A stretch of 64,000 nt of DNA from an uncultured Oscillospiraceae bacterium (GTDB lineage: Bacteria; Bacillota; Clostridia; Oscillospirales; Ruminococcaceae). Below are positions 44,443 to 54,218 of the stretch, one piece after another. The translations under genes were made by a program, and so were the position numbers. Location: positions 1 through 64,000 of the forward strand of contig CAJUHS010000007.1 in assembly GCA_910586535.1 (NCBI GenBank). The letters are read 5' to 3'. The notes beneath the pieces are model-generated. The model had not been told where the DNA came from. It was given only the letters and a program-made list of their open reading frames with translations, and did no database searches. Numbering within the stretch: the stretch's first letter is position 1; every line of letters begins with the position of its first letter.

Positions 44443-45780
44443 ATGAGCAATATGAGCAATATCAAAGTAGTCAAGTTCGGCGGCAGCTCCCTCGCCGACG
44501 CGGGACAGTTCAGAAAAGCCGCCGATATAGTTCTTGCCGATCCCAACAGACGTTTCGTCGTCGCTTCCGCCCCCGGAAAGCGCTTTAAAGAGGATATCAA
44601 GATAACCGATATGCTTTACGCCTGCTATGACAAGGCTGCAAAGGGCGAGGATTTTACGGATGATTTTTCCGCAATAGAGAACCGTTACAATGAGATCATT
44701 TCCGAGCTTGGTCTGGATATCTCCCTTGCCGGGGAATTTGAACGCATAAAAAGCGCGTTTGCTCACATGGCAGGACGTGACTACGCCGCTTCAAGGGGAG
44801 AGTACCTGAACAGCAAGGTGCTTGCGGCTTTCTTAGACTTTGAGTTTATTGATCCTGCGGGATATGTGAAGTTCGGCGAGAACGGCGTTTTCGATCTGGA
44901 CAAAACCATATCCCTGCTGCGCCCCCGTCTGGAAAAATGCGAACACGCGGTTATTCCCGGATTTTACGGCTCTATGCCCAATGATACTATCCGCACGTTC
45001 TCACGGGGCGGCTCAGACGTGACCGGCTCTATTGTGGCGAGGGCGGTGAAAGCCGAGCTGTATGAGAACTGGACTGACGTTTCGGGCTTCCTTATCTGCG
45101 ATCCGAGAATAGTTGACGATCCCGCTCCCATAACCACCATAACCTACAGGGAGCTTCGGGAGCTTGCCTACATGGGTGCGGGAGTTCTCCACGAGGACGC
45201 TATATTTCCCGTCCGCACTGCGGGAATACCTATCAATATCCGCAACACCAACCGTCCCGAAGACAGGGGAACTATGATCGTTGCGGAGTCCTCCGAAGCA
45301 AGCAAATACGTTATCACGGGCATAGCGGGAAAGAAAGGTCTTTCTGCAATAAATATTGAAAAGGATATGATGAACAGCGAGCTGGGCTTCGGCAGAAACG
45401 TTCTCCGCTCCCTTGAAAAGAACGGTCTGAACTTTGAGCATATGCCATCAGGTATAGACACCATGAGCGTTATTGTGGGAACTGAAGCTCTTAAGCCTGT
45501 ACAGCAGCAGGTGCTGGACGAGATAACATTCCGCGTCCACCCCGATCACTTAGAGGTAGAGGATAATCTGTCTCTTATCGCCGTAGTGGGACGTGGCATG
45601 AGAAAAGCGCGCGGTACTGCCGGACGGATATTCTCCGCTCTTGCCCACGCAAAAATCAACGTAAAGATGATAGACCAGGGTTCGTCGGAGCTTAACATAA
45701 TCATCGGCGTAAGCGACGAGGATTTTGAAGCGGCAATAAAGGCGATATACGAGATATTCGTACTGACCGAAGTAAGATAA
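44443..45780 (+). CDS. Aspartokinase
   Basis: Phosphorylates aspartate, the first step toward lysine, threonine and methionine. 445 residues: the kinase domain opens with IKVVKFGGSSLADAGQF and contains FSRGGSDVTGSIVARA and ENWTDVSGFLICDPRIV. Two C-terminal ACT domains (YVITGIAGKKGLSAINIEK and LIAVVGRGMRKARGTAGRIF) indicate feedback control. AAAGGA lies about 10 bases before the ATG. It is single-function, with no homoserine dehydrogenase fused. Which amino acid regulates it is not visible. Confidence 0.95.
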   Translation: MSNMSNIKVVKFGGSSLADAGQFRKAADIVLADPNRRFVVASAPGKRFKEDIKITDMLYACYDKAAKGEDFTDDFSAIENRYNEIISELGLDISLAGEFERIKSAFAHMAGRDYAASRGEYLNSKVLAAFLDFEFIDPAGYVKFGENGVFDLDKTISLLRPRLEKCEHAVIPGFYGSMPNDTIRTFSRGGSDVTGSIVARAVKAELYENWTDVSGFLICDPRIVDDPAPITTITYRELRELAYMGAGVLHEDAIFPVRTAGIPINIRNTNRPEDRGTMIVAESSEASKYVITGIAGKKGLSAINIEKDMMNSELGFGRNVLRSLEKNGLNFEHMPSGIDTMSVIVGTEALKPVQQQVLDEITFRVHPDHLEVEDNLSLIAVVGRGMRKARGTAGRIFSALAHAKINVKMIDQGSSELNIIIGVSDEDFEAAIKAIYEIFVLTEVR

Positions 45781-45880
45781 GCAAGCCGTTATAGCCCTGC
45801 CGCCTGCGGCGGGGCGCGGTCTTTATTACGCAGCGGAGGCTGCTTGATTATAAACCCAAAACCGTAAATCAGATAAAGTA

Positions 45881-45920
45881 AAACAGGCGGAGACCGATTT
45901 TTAACAGTCTCCGCCTGTTT
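45881..45920. terminator. Bidirectional terminator between aspartokinase and araD
   Basis: A perfect 14-base stem (45881-45894 with 45907-45920) between converging genes. Confidence 0.88.
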
Positions 45921-45947
45921 CCTGTTTTCATGTTGCGCGCTGCGCCG

Positions 45948-46640
45948 TCAGCCCTGACCGTAGTAAGCGTTCTTTCCGTGCTTTCTGAGGTAGTGCTTGT
46001 CAAGAAGCTCCTGCTGCATACGTTCTGCGGAGGGATTCATTGACATTGCATGGTAATTCATGAAAGCCACCTCCTCGAGTACAACGGAATTATGCACGGC
46101 TTCATGTGGGTCTTTGCCCCATGTAAACGGGCCGTGGCTCTTTACAAGAACCGCGGGTACAGACATAGGATCGACTCCCTTAAAGGTCTCAATGATGACC
46201 GTTCCCGTTTCCTTTTCGTATTCTCCCGCTATCTCTTCGGTGGTCATTGCTCTTGTGCAGGGTATCTCGCCGTAGAAATAGTCTCCCTGGGTCGTTCCCA
46301 TGGGAACTATCCCCATTCCCGCCTGAGCAAAGGACGTTGCCCAGCGGCTGTGGGTATGAACGACTCCGCCTGCTTCGGGGAACGCGCGGTAAAGCTCAAG
46401 GTGCGTGGGCGTATCGCTGGAGGGTTTCCATTTGCCCTCCGCTACTTTTCCGGTTGCAAGCTCTACGACTACCATGTCCTCGGCGGTCATTCCCTCGTAG
46501 GGGACCCCCGATGGTTTGATAACTATCATTCCACTTTCTCTGTCGATACCCGAAACGTTTCCCCAGGTAAATGTTATAAGATCGTATTTGGGAAGCAAAA
46601 GGTTTGCTTCCAGCACTTCCTGCTTTAATTTTTCAAGCAT
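45948..46640 (-). CDS. araD: L-ribulose-5-phosphate 4-epimerase
   Basis: Converts L-ribulose 5-phosphate to D-xylulose 5-phosphate. The 230 residues have the class II aldolase fold: TWGNVSGIDRESGMIVIKPSGVPYE, zinc ligands in THSRWATSFAQ, and the FTWGKDPHEAVHNSVVLE segment. An AAGGAG site precedes the ATG. It is the last gene of the arabinose island. Confidence 0.96.
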   Translation of the reverse strand: MLEKLKQEVLEANLLLPKYDLITFTWGNVSGIDRESGMIVIKPSGVPYEGMTAEDMVVVELATGKVAEGKWKPSSDTPTHLELYRAFPEAGGVVHTHSRWATSFAQAGMGIVPMGTTQGDYFYGEIPCTRAMTTEEIAGEYEKETGTVIIETFKGVDPMSVPAVLVKSHGPFTWGKDPHEAVHNSVVLEEVAFMNYHAMSMNPSAERMQQELLDKHYLRKHGKNAYYGQG

Positions 46641-46673
46641 TCTGCATCGCTCCTTTCAGGCTGTTTTTCAGTA

Positions 46674-48248
46674 TTATTTTGCAGCGGCGTACTCTGCCGC
46701 AAGACCCTTTTTATAGTTTTCAATAAACGCGGTGAATCCCGGCGCGCCTTTTTCATCGGGTTGTACGGTAACCGACTCCATTGACGAGAACACTTCCGTT
46801 TCAAGAAATTCGGGAAGAGTCTTTCCGCTGCCGACTGCCGAGTATGCCGCAAGCAGAGCCATGCCCCATGCGCCGCCCTCGCCTGCTGTTTTCATCACGG
46901 ATACCGCGCTGTTAAGACCGTCCGCAAGGAACTGCTGCGCAACTTCCTGCACTTTGAAAAGTCCGCCGTGTCCAGTTATTTTTTGGACGGACACCTTTTC
47001 GTTTTCAAAGAGTATATCCATTCCCAGTTTCAAAGCAGCCATTGAGGAGTAAAGCTGTGTGCGGAAGAAATTTGCAAGACCGAATCTTCCGCCGGGAGTC
47101 CTGAAATACATAGGTCTGCCGTTTTCCGCACCCGCCACCGGCTCTCCCGAAAGAAAGTTGTACGCAACGGTGCCGCCGCAGTCGGGGTCGCCGTTAAGGG
47201 CGTTCTTATAGAGAGTCTCGTAAAGATCGGATTTATCCATAGGACTGCCGCTTAACGCCGCAAATTCCCCGAAAACATTTACCCATGCGTCAAGCTCGGA
47301 GCAGCAGTTGTTGCAGTGTACCATGGCAACAGGCGAACCGTCGGGAGTCGTAACAACGTCTATTTCGGGATAGTAGCCCGTAAGGGGCTTTTCCAGCACC
47401 AGCATTGCAAAGATAGACGTGCCTGCGGAAACGTTGCCTGTTTTGGGGAGGACGCTGTTTGTGGCGGCCATTCCTGTTCCCGCGTCCCCCTCGGGAGGGC
47501 AGAGCTTTACTCCTGCTTTAAGAGTACCCGCGGGGTCAAGGAGCTTTGCTCCGCTTTCCGTAAGCACGGCGTTTCCCTCTCCCGCGCTCAGTACCTTGGG
47601 GAGAATTTCTTTTATGTCGCCCCGGAAATTCTTTTCCTTTAAAAGCTCTGACAGCTTCGCCAGATACTTTTCATTGTAAGAGCCGTTCTCAATGGGGAAT
47701 ATTCCTGAAGCCTCGCCAACGCCTACGCTGCGTTCTCCCGTAAGAAGGAAGTGAATATAGCCCGCAAGGGTGTTTATATGGGCGATTTGGGGCACGTGCT
47801 CTTCGCCGTTCAGGACAGCCTGATAAAGGTGAGCAATGCTCCACCTCTGGGGTATATTGAACCTGAAAGCTTCGGAAAGCTCCGCCGCCGCCTGCTCGGT
47901 AATGGTGTTTCTCCATGTCCTGAACGGAACGAGAAGCTTATCCTCCTTGTCGAACGCCATATAGCCGTGCATCATTCCGGAGATACCCATTGCGCCGTAG
48001 GTTTCGGGGACAACGCCGTACTGCTCTTTTATATTTTCAGCAAGTCCTGCATAACAGTTTTGCAGTCCGCCGGTTATATCCTCAAGGGAGTACGTCCACA
48101 CTCCGTTTTCGTAGCGGTTCTCCCATTCGTGGCTGCCTGCCGCTATCGGCACAAAAGTATCGTCTGTCAGCACTGCCTTTATTCTGGTGGAACCAAATTC
48201 GATTCCGAGATAGGTTTTGCCCTGTTTGATTTTTTCCTGTACAGTCAT
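46674..48248 (-). CDS. FGGY-family sugar kinase, probable L-ribulokinase
   Basis: A 524-residue sugar kinase. The start YLGIEFGSTRIKAVLTDD is the phosphate-1 loop. GISGMMHGYMAFD and the late ITGHGGLFKVQEV and AGEGGAWGMALLAAY segments fit the FGGY family. In the araA-araD context it most likely phosphorylates L-ribulose (the AraB step), though it is shorter than classical AraB. The ATG overlaps the stop of the GNAT gene (ATGA), so translation is coupled. Confidence 0.85.
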   Translation of the reverse strand: MTVQEKIKQGKTYLGIEFGSTRIKAVLTDDTFVPIAAGSHEWENRYENGVWTYSLEDITGGLQNCYAGLAENIKEQYGVVPETYGAMGISGMMHGYMAFDKEDKLLVPFRTWRNTITEQAAAELSEAFRFNIPQRWSIAHLYQAVLNGEEHVPQIAHINTLAGYIHFLLTGERSVGVGEASGIFPIENGSYNEKYLAKLSELLKEKNFRGDIKEILPKVLSAGEGNAVLTESGAKLLDPAGTLKAGVKLCPPEGDAGTGMAATNSVLPKTGNVSAGTSIFAMLVLEKPLTGYYPEIDVVTTPDGSPVAMVHCNNCCSELDAWVNVFGEFAALSGSPMDKSDLYETLYKNALNGDPDCGGTVAYNFLSGEPVAGAENGRPMYFRTPGGRFGLANFFRTQLYSSMAALKLGMDILFENEKVSVQKITGHGGLFKVQEVAQQFLADGLNSAVSVMKTAGEGGAWGMALLAAYSAVGSGKTLPEFLETEVFSSMESVTVQPDEKGAPGFTAFIENYKKGLAAEYAAAK

Positions 48249-48823
48249 GTTTTGTCTCCTTTCAGATCTTTGCCGAGAATTATTTCGTATTCTTCCCCAA
48301 ACGGGAAAAATCCTCCCAGGTCATTGTAGCCAAGTTTCCTGTAAAAGTGCTGTGAGTATTCGTTCGATTGGGTTGAAGTCAGCAGCATTTTGTATCCTTC
48401 CGAAAACATCAGGCTTTCCCATTTTTTGACCAACCCGCTGCCTATGCCCGCACCACGAAATTTTTCGGGCACAAAGAGCATATTCATAAAGGGTATTTCG
48501 TCCCAAAAAAAATTGTACCGAAGCCACCCCGCAAATTCGCCGTTCGTCTCCGCAATAAGGATATTTTTACCTGAAATTTTCTTTTTCAGCATTTCCTGCG
48601 AAATGTGCTTATCGTGTCGGTGCAGAGCTTCAAAATCTCTTTCCTCCGCAAGCCTTATTCTTACGGAATTATTTTTCTGCATTGCTGAGTCCCCGCTTTT
48701 TATAATGAAGCCAGCGTATGCTGTCTCCATGCTTTTTCTTTTGTAAAAATCATTGCCTCCGCCTGTCATATAATATCTGAAACTGCTTTGCTGTAATTTT
48801 TCCCGTTTTTCAGCGGGAAACAA
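48245..48823 (-). CDS. GNAT-family N-acetyltransferase
   Basis: The core from about residue 48 (NSVRIRLAEERDFEALHRHD) through MLFVPEKFRGAGIGSGLVKKWE (acetyl-CoA loop) to SQHFYRKLGYNDLGGFF is a complete GNAT domain. The likely start is the ATG at 48682, which has GGGGA upstream; the frame is open to 48823. It sits between araA and the kinase and is coupled to the latter. No link between acetylation and arabinose use is known to me. The substrate is unknown. Confidence 0.82.
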   Translation of the reverse strand: MFPAEKREKLQQSSFRYYMTGGGNDFYKRKSMETAYAGFIIKSGDSAMQKNNSVRIRLAEERDFEALHRHDKHISQEMLKKKISGKNILIAETNGEFAGWLRYNFFWDEIPFMNMLFVPEKFRGAGIGSGLVKKWESLMFSEGYKMLLTSTQSNEYSQHFYRKLGYNDLGGFFPFGEEYEIILGKDLKGDKT

Positions 48824-48849
48824 AATTCTGCTTTTTGCTGAGCTGTCAA

Positions 48850-50316
48850 CTATTTTTTCAATCCAGCCAGAACGTCGATCATTTCAAGCTGCTGCTCAAA
48901 TGTATTGAGGTCGGTCTTGTCGTCAATGATAACAAGCTCCGTATCGGTCATCTTTGCGAAAAGACGGATATCGTCCTTTGTAAGGGCTGTAGAGACTACA
49001 GCGTGGTGTGCTCCGCCTGCGTATATCCACGCCGCCGCACCTGTTGCGAAGTCGGGCTTTAGCTTCCACATAAGTCTCGCAACGGGAAGCTTAGGCATTG
49101 GCTGAGGCTGCTTTACAAGAGTAATATCGGCGCATACCAAACGGAATCGGTTACCCATATCTATCATTGAGACCGCTATTCCCTCGCCCGAAATGCCGTC
49201 AAAAACAAGCCTTGCGGGAGGTTCCTTGCCGCCGATTCCCAATGGGTGCACCTGTATTTCAGGCTTTGAAGCCGCGAACACGGGTGACACCTCCAGCATA
49301 TGCGCCGCCAGTTCAAGCTCGCTGCCGCTTGTAAGGTCGTAGGTGTAATCTTCCATAAAGCCTGTTGCGCCCTCTCTGCCCTCAGCCATTTTGAAAAGCA
49401 CTGCGCCCAGAGCCGCTGTCTTGTAGTCACCCTCGGGACCGAAGCCGATACCTTTTGCCATAAGGTTCTGCGCCGCTATTCCGGGGAGCTGCTTCAAGCC
49501 GTGCAGGTCCTGAAACGTATCGGTAAACGCGCTGATGTTTTCCTGCTTAATGAATTTTTCAAGAGCCGCCTCATATTTAGCCTGTTCTCTTACTGCGGCA
49601 GCGTCGTCGGTCGCCATAGTGTATTTTTCGCTGTACTCCGCAAGCTTCGCGTTTATCTCATCGTCGGTAAGCTTTTCAATGATAGAAACCACATCGCCTA
49701 TGCCGTAATAGTTTACGTTCCAGCCATAGCGTATCTCGCTCTCAACTCTGTCGCCGTCCGTGACCGCAACGTCACGCATATTGTTTCCCAGCATTGCCAC
49801 TTTCATTGTCCTGCCGAAATTAACGGCTGCGGCAGCCTGAGCAAAGCTGCGTATTCGGGCGATAACGTCCTCATGCTTGTAGTACCCTGCGACCACCTCG
49901 CGCTTTACGCCGAGTCTTGTGCAGATAAAGCCGAACTCGCGGTCGCCGTGGGCGGACTGGTTCAGATTCATAAAATCCATATCAATGCTGTCGTAGGGCA
50001 GCTTTTCGTTGTACTGGGTGTGGAGGTGGAGCATAGGTTTTTTTAGCGCTTTAAGGGCTCTTATCCACATTTTGGCGGGTGAAAAAGTGTGCATCCACAT
50101 GATAACGCCTATGCAGTCGCTGTCGGCGGAAGCTTCTACGCATACTTTTTCAGCCTCTGCGGATGTGGTGACAACAGGCTCGAAGCACACCTCCGCGATG
50201 CCGCAGAGCTTACCGCTCAAAAAAGCAGCCATTTCCTTGCTGTCGGAAGCCGCCTGTCTGAGCGTCTCCTCGCCGTAAAGATCCTGACTGCCTGTTATGA
50301 AGTATATCTTGTTCAT
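48850..50316 (-). CDS. araA: L-arabinose isomerase
   Basis: Converts L-arabinose to L-ribulose. 488 residues with the family segments FITGSQDLYGEETLRQ at the start, WMHTFSPAKMWIRAL, LHLHTQYNEKLPYDSIDMDFMNLNQSAHGDREFG, and the metal-binding Glu/His region (FGPEGDYKTAA and HMLEVSP). GAAAGGA precedes the ATG. It follows the importer genes after a 118-base gap with a strong hairpin. Confidence 0.97.
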   Translation of the reverse strand: MNKIYFITGSQDLYGEETLRQAASDSKEMAAFLSGKLCGIAEVCFEPVVTTSAEAEKVCVEASADSDCIGVIMWMHTFSPAKMWIRALKALKKPMLHLHTQYNEKLPYDSIDMDFMNLNQSAHGDREFGFICTRLGVKREVVAGYYKHEDVIARIRSFAQAAAAVNFGRTMKVAMLGNNMRDVAVTDGDRVESEIRYGWNVNYYGIGDVVSIIEKLTDDEINAKLAEYSEKYTMATDDAAAVREQAKYEAALEKFIKQENISAFTDTFQDLHGLKQLPGIAAQNLMAKGIGFGPEGDYKTAALGAVLFKMAEGREGATGFMEDYTYDLTSGSELELAAHMLEVSPVFAASKPEIQVHPLGIGGKEPPARLVFDGISGEGIAVSMIDMGNRFRLVCADITLVKQPQPMPKLPVARLMWKLKPDFATGAAAWIYAGGAHHAVVSTALTKDDIRLFAKMTDTELVIIDDKTDLNTFEQQLEMIDVLAGLKK

Positions 50317-50368
50317 TTACAGTTCATTCCTTTCAGAAGTATTTATTTTGTTTAAGCCGTTTAAATAT

Positions 50369-50408
50369 GCACGCTGAAAATCTGTTGCAGTATAGATTTT
50401 CAGCGTGC
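50369..50408. terminator. Hairpin between the importer and araA
   Basis: A perfect 15-base stem (50369-50383 with 50394-50408). A T-run follows only on the plus strand. On the transcribed minus strand it may be a leaky stop or an mRNA-stabilising element. Confidence 0.6.
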
Positions 50409-50434
50409 CTGTTTTTATAGTTAGTATTACAGTA

Positions 50435-51472
50435 TTATGCTTTTGCCTTGTTTTTTCTTGAAAGAACCACGCTCTGAACAACAAGGAACAGGCATATCAT
50501 TGCCGCGACAGTAATGTTGGTCCACCATGCGTCGTCCAGTCCCAGGGATGAAACGATGTTTTTAATAGTGCTGAGAGAAAGTACGCCGAAAAACGTGCCG
50601 AAGATATTTCCAGAACCGCCGGACAGCATAGTGCCGCCTATAATTGAGGAAGCAATGGCGTTCATTTCAGCTCCGCTTGCGTGAGAGGGAGACCCCGAGC
50701 CTACGTGGAGGAAGTATACAAATCCTCCTATTCCCGCCAGTATGCCGCAGAGAAGATAGGCAAGGAACTTTGTTCTCTTTACGTTGATACCCAGCATATT
50801 GGCGCTCTGGCTGTTGCCGCCGATGGCGTAGAAGCCGCGTCCCAGCTTAGTCCACCTGAGTACTGCGAAAAGCGCCGCAACAACTATCAGCGCGACTATT
50901 ACCCCTATCTCTACATATGCGGGAACGTAGTTGCCCAGCTTATTGTAGGAGCCCATTCCGGGAACCGTGATACGGGTGGATTTAAGCGCCTGAAATTCCT
51001 CGTTCGCAACGTTGAACTGGGTGGCGTTGACTATGGTGGTCATACCCTTTGCAAAGAACATACCCGCAAGGGTAACGATAAACGGCTGTATCTCAAGATA
51101 CGCGATAAGGTAGCCCTGAACAAGTCCGAAAGCGGCTCCGATGCCGAGAGCTATAAGAATGGAGGTCAGGACGTTTCCGCCGTTGTAGTCGAGGTTTACG
51201 GCGCAGCTCATACAAACGAGAGCCGTGAGCATACCGACGGAAATATCAATTCCGCCCGTTATCATAACAAGGCTCATTCCGCAGGAAAGGATTATAAGAG
51301 CCGCGTTTTCATTGAGGATATTGAAAAAAGTCTGAGGTTTCAGAAAGCCCGATCCGAGAAATACTACCGCGCATATGTACATCAGCAGAAAAACGGCGAT
51401 AGTAATTGTAAGAAGGAGGTTCTGGTCTGATATTTTCTTTGAGGTGCCGTCTGCATTTTTTATAAGCTTCAT
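50435..51472 (-). CDS. Sugar ABC transporter permease 2 (YjfF-like)
   Basis: A 345-residue inner-membrane permease with 8-10 helices. It shows the ribose-type permease pattern ALIILSCGMSLVMITGGIDISVG and GTMLSGGSGNIFGTFFGVL. It is one of two permeases for the importer; its ATG overlaps the stop of the other by one base (TAATG). The pair-of-permeases layout matches E. coli YtfT-YjfF. Confidence 0.9.
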   Translation of the reverse strand: MKLIKNADGTSKKISDQNLLLTITIAVFLLMYICAVVFLGSGFLKPQTFFNILNENAALIILSCGMSLVMITGGIDISVGMLTALVCMSCAVNLDYNGGNVLTSILIALGIGAAFGLVQGYLIAYLEIQPFIVTLAGMFFAKGMTTIVNATQFNVANEEFQALKSTRITVPGMGSYNKLGNYVPAYVEIGVIVALIVVAALFAVLRWTKLGRGFYAIGGNSQSANMLGINVKRTKFLAYLLCGILAGIGGFVYFLHVGSGSPSHASGAEMNAIASSIIGGTMLSGGSGNIFGTFFGVLSLSTIKNIVSSLGLDDAWWTNITVAAMICLFLVVQSVVLSRKNKAKA

Positions 51473-52602
51473 TACCGGTTCGCCTCCTTAACAGCAGTTC
51501 TTGGTGCGGAAAGTTTCTTGCGTACAGCGGCGATCTTATCCCGTACGATAGGCGCGCTGAGTACCACAAGAATGATAACTACCACTGCCTTATAGGCAGG
51601 AAGTGCGCTGGAAATTACGTTGAATTTGAAAAGCGTCGTTGTAAGGAACTGGATAACGTACGCTCCGAGAACGGAAGCCGCCATATTAAACTTGCCTCCG
51701 CTGAGAGCGTTGCCGCCGAGGGCTACCGCAAGGATAGCGTCCATTTCGATATCCTTTGCAACTACGGAATAGTTTATGGTGGAGAAGCGGCTTACCTTTA
51801 TAAAGCCTGCAATCGCCACGCATAGACCAAGGATAACGTACGTGATGAATTTAATAAATTCCGGATTGATACCGTTGAGTCTTGAGGACTCGGAGTTGAT
51901 ACCTACCGACTGGGTGAACAGTCCCAGCTTAGTGAAGCGCAGCACCAGCGCAATGATTATCATACACAGTACCGCGATGAATATAGGCGTGGGTACGGGT
52001 ATGCCGGGAATAAAGTTTCCGAAATATCCGAAGCTTGCTTCGCTGATAATGGGAAGTTCGTTGTTGTTTATCCATGCCGCAATGGAACGTCCCGCAGTGA
52101 AAAGGATAAGCGTGGCGACCATTGGCTGTATCTTGAAGTATGCCACAAGCGCTCCGTTGAACGCGCCGAATATCATTGCAACCAGACAGCATACAAGGAA
52201 CGCAACGATAATGGGAGCCTGAAGCGTTTCGGGGCGGGATTCAGTTCCGCATAGAACGCGGAGCACTACGCTTCCCGAAAGGGCAATTGCCGCGCCCACG
52301 CTTATGTCCTGTCCGCCGGAAGCGGAGGTTACCAGCGTCATGCCGATAGCGAGTATGACAAGCTCCGAAGCGTTGTCAAGGATATTGATAAGGTTACCCG
52401 AAAGTATGGGATAGCCCGCGCTGTTCTGCGAAAGGGTGATCGCGAAGAACGAGGGGTCTGCAACTAAATTGAAGATAACCAAGATAAGCAGAGCCGCGAT
52501 GGGAATAAATATCTGGTTCCTGACAAGACTTTTTATAAAGGAGCCGCCGTCTTTTCCCGTGGGCTTTTGATGTTGCTGTACTGGTTTTTCAAGCGTTTTC
52601 AT
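51472..52602 (-). CDS. Sugar ABC transporter permease 1 (YtfT-like)
   Basis: A 376-residue permease with VILAIGMTLVTSASGGQDISVGA near residue 90 and AILAVALGGNALSGGKFNMA in the second half. I use the ATG at 52602; an in-frame GTG at 52614 abuts the ribosome site. It overlaps the end of the ATPase gene by 14 bases, so translation is coupled. Confidence 0.9.
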   Translation of the reverse strand: MKTLEKPVQQHQKPTGKDGGSFIKSLVRNQIFIPIAALLILVIFNLVADPSFFAITLSQNSAGYPILSGNLINILDNASELVILAIGMTLVTSASGGQDISVGAAIALSGSVVLRVLCGTESRPETLQAPIIVAFLVCCLVAMIFGAFNGALVAYFKIQPMVATLILFTAGRSIAAWINNNELPIISEASFGYFGNFIPGIPVPTPIFIAVLCMIIIALVLRFTKLGLFTQSVGINSESSRLNGINPEFIKFITYVILGLCVAIAGFIKVSRFSTINYSVVAKDIEMDAILAVALGGNALSGGKFNMAASVLGAYVIQFLTTTLFKFNVISSALPAYKAVVVIILVVLSAPIVRDKIAAVRKKLSAPRTAVKEANR

Positions 52603-54112
52603 GTACCTTTTCACCTCCTGCGATAGTTTCCATGATCTTGTTCTGGTTAAGGTCTGAGCCGCTCAGCTCGCCCACCGCTTTTCTGTCGCGCATTACTATG
52701 AGTCTGGAGCAGACGTTGAGCATTTCGTCTATCTCAGAGGATATGAACGTTACGCTCCTGCCCTCTGAGGCAAGCTTCAGCACAAGCTTTTGTATCTCCA
52801 GCTTCGTGCCTACGTCGATACCTCTTGTAGGCTCGTCAAGTATAAGATATACCGGGTTCGCAAGCAGCCACCTTGCAAGTATGACCTTCTGCTGGTTTCC
52901 GCCCGAAAGGGATTTTATGGGAGTATCGGGAGAAGCGGTCTTTATTTCCAGAAGCTTTATGTATTCGTCTGCAAACTTAGCTGCGTCCGCCCGCGATATG
53001 GGGTGGAACATTCCTTTCATTACCTGAAGCGCAAGAATGATATTTTCCTTTACGGAAAGATCGCCCACGATGCCGTCCCGCTTTCTGTCCTCGGGAAGAT
53101 AGCTTATGCCCAGCTTCATAGCGTCAAGAGGCTTTTTGATTTTTACTTCCCTGCCGTCCATTTTGACAGTTCCGCCAAGCACCTTATCTGCACCGTATAT
53201 CGCGCGCACCGATTCGCTTCTGCCCGAACCGAGAAGTCCGGTAAAGCCGTTTACCTCGCCTTTTCTTATATTGAAGTCAAAGGGAGCGATACCTGCCGTG
53301 CTTTCAAGTCCCGAAGCCTCGAATACGGGAGCTCCGCCGTTCTCTTCGTCTGAAACGGCAGCGGGTTTTTCCATGTCGGAGAGAGCATTGAGATCCTTGC
53401 CCAGCATTTTGGAAACAAGCTCAACCTTGGGAAGCTCCGCCGCGTCATATTCTCCCTCGAATCTGCCGTCGCGGAGAACCGTTATCTTATCGCACACGGC
53501 GTACACCTGATCGAGAAAATGAGTTACGAAGATAATGCCCACTCCCCTTTTCTTCAGGTCGAGCATAAGCTTGAAAAGCTTTTCCACTTCCTGTTCGTCG
53601 AGGGAGGACGTAGGTTCGTCAAGGATAAGCACTTTGCAGTCCATATCGACGGCACGGGCAATGGCTACCATCTGCTGAACGGCGATAGAGCAGCTTCCGA
53701 GCTGCTGGTTGGGTTTTGCGGGAATATCCAGCGAACCGAGGAGCTTTTTGGCTTCCTCGTTCATTTTCTTCCAGTTTGTGAAAATGCTCTTTGTTCTGCC
53801 GATAAACATATTTTCCGCAACGGAAAGATTGGGGCAGAGGGTTATCTCCTGATAAACGGTACTTATGCCCGCGTTCTGCGCGTCCTGAGTGGATCTTATC
53901 GCAACGGGCTTTCCGGAAAGAAATATATTTCCTCCGTCCTTTTGGTAAACGCCTGTCAGCACCTTGATAAGAGTGGATTTTCCCGCGCCGTTTTCGCCCA
54001 TGAGCGCGTGTATCTCACCTTTTCGGAGCGTGAACTCCACGTCCTGAAGAGCCTTTACTCCGGGAAATTCCTTGCAGATACCCTCCAGTCTGAGAACAAC
54101 TTCTTCCTGCAT
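52589..54112 (-). CDS. Sugar ABC transporter ATPase (YtfR/AraG-like)
   Basis: A 507-residue protein with two ABC domains. The first has Walker A GENGAGKSTLIKVL, a signature region (LGSCSIAVQQMVAIARA) and Walker B CKVLILDEPTSSLDEQE. The second has a degenerate Walker A (GLLGSGRSESVRAIYG), the LSGGNQQKVILARWL signature and YLILDEPTRGID. This is the usual layout for pentose and furanose importers. GGAGG precedes the ATG. Confidence 0.95.
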   Translation of the reverse strand: MQEEVVLRLEGICKEFPGVKALQDVEFTLRKGEIHALMGENGAGKSTLIKVLTGVYQKDGGNIFLSGKPVAIRSTQDAQNAGISTVYQEITLCPNLSVAENMFIGRTKSIFTNWKKMNEEAKKLLGSLDIPAKPNQQLGSCSIAVQQMVAIARAVDMDCKVLILDEPTSSLDEQEVEKLFKLMLDLKKRGVGIIFVTHFLDQVYAVCDKITVLRDGRFEGEYDAAELPKVELVSKMLGKDLNALSDMEKPAAVSDEENGGAPVFEASGLESTAGIAPFDFNIRKGEVNGFTGLLGSGRSESVRAIYGADKVLGGTVKMDGREVKIKKPLDAMKLGISYLPEDRKRDGIVGDLSVKENIILALQVMKGMFHPISRADAAKFADEYIKLLEIKTASPDTPIKSLSGGNQQKVILARWLLANPVYLILDEPTRGIDVGTKLEIQKLVLKLASEGRSVTFISSEIDEMLNVCSRLIVMRDRKAVGELSGSDLNQNKIMETIAGGEKVHENA

Positions 54113-54218
54113 ATTATTCGCCTCCGGTCAAAAAAATCGCGGCTCAATACACGGATTGTATCATCCATTATACCGAGCCGCGTTAATTATGGCTTATTAT
54201 GATATTTTGTTACAATTA

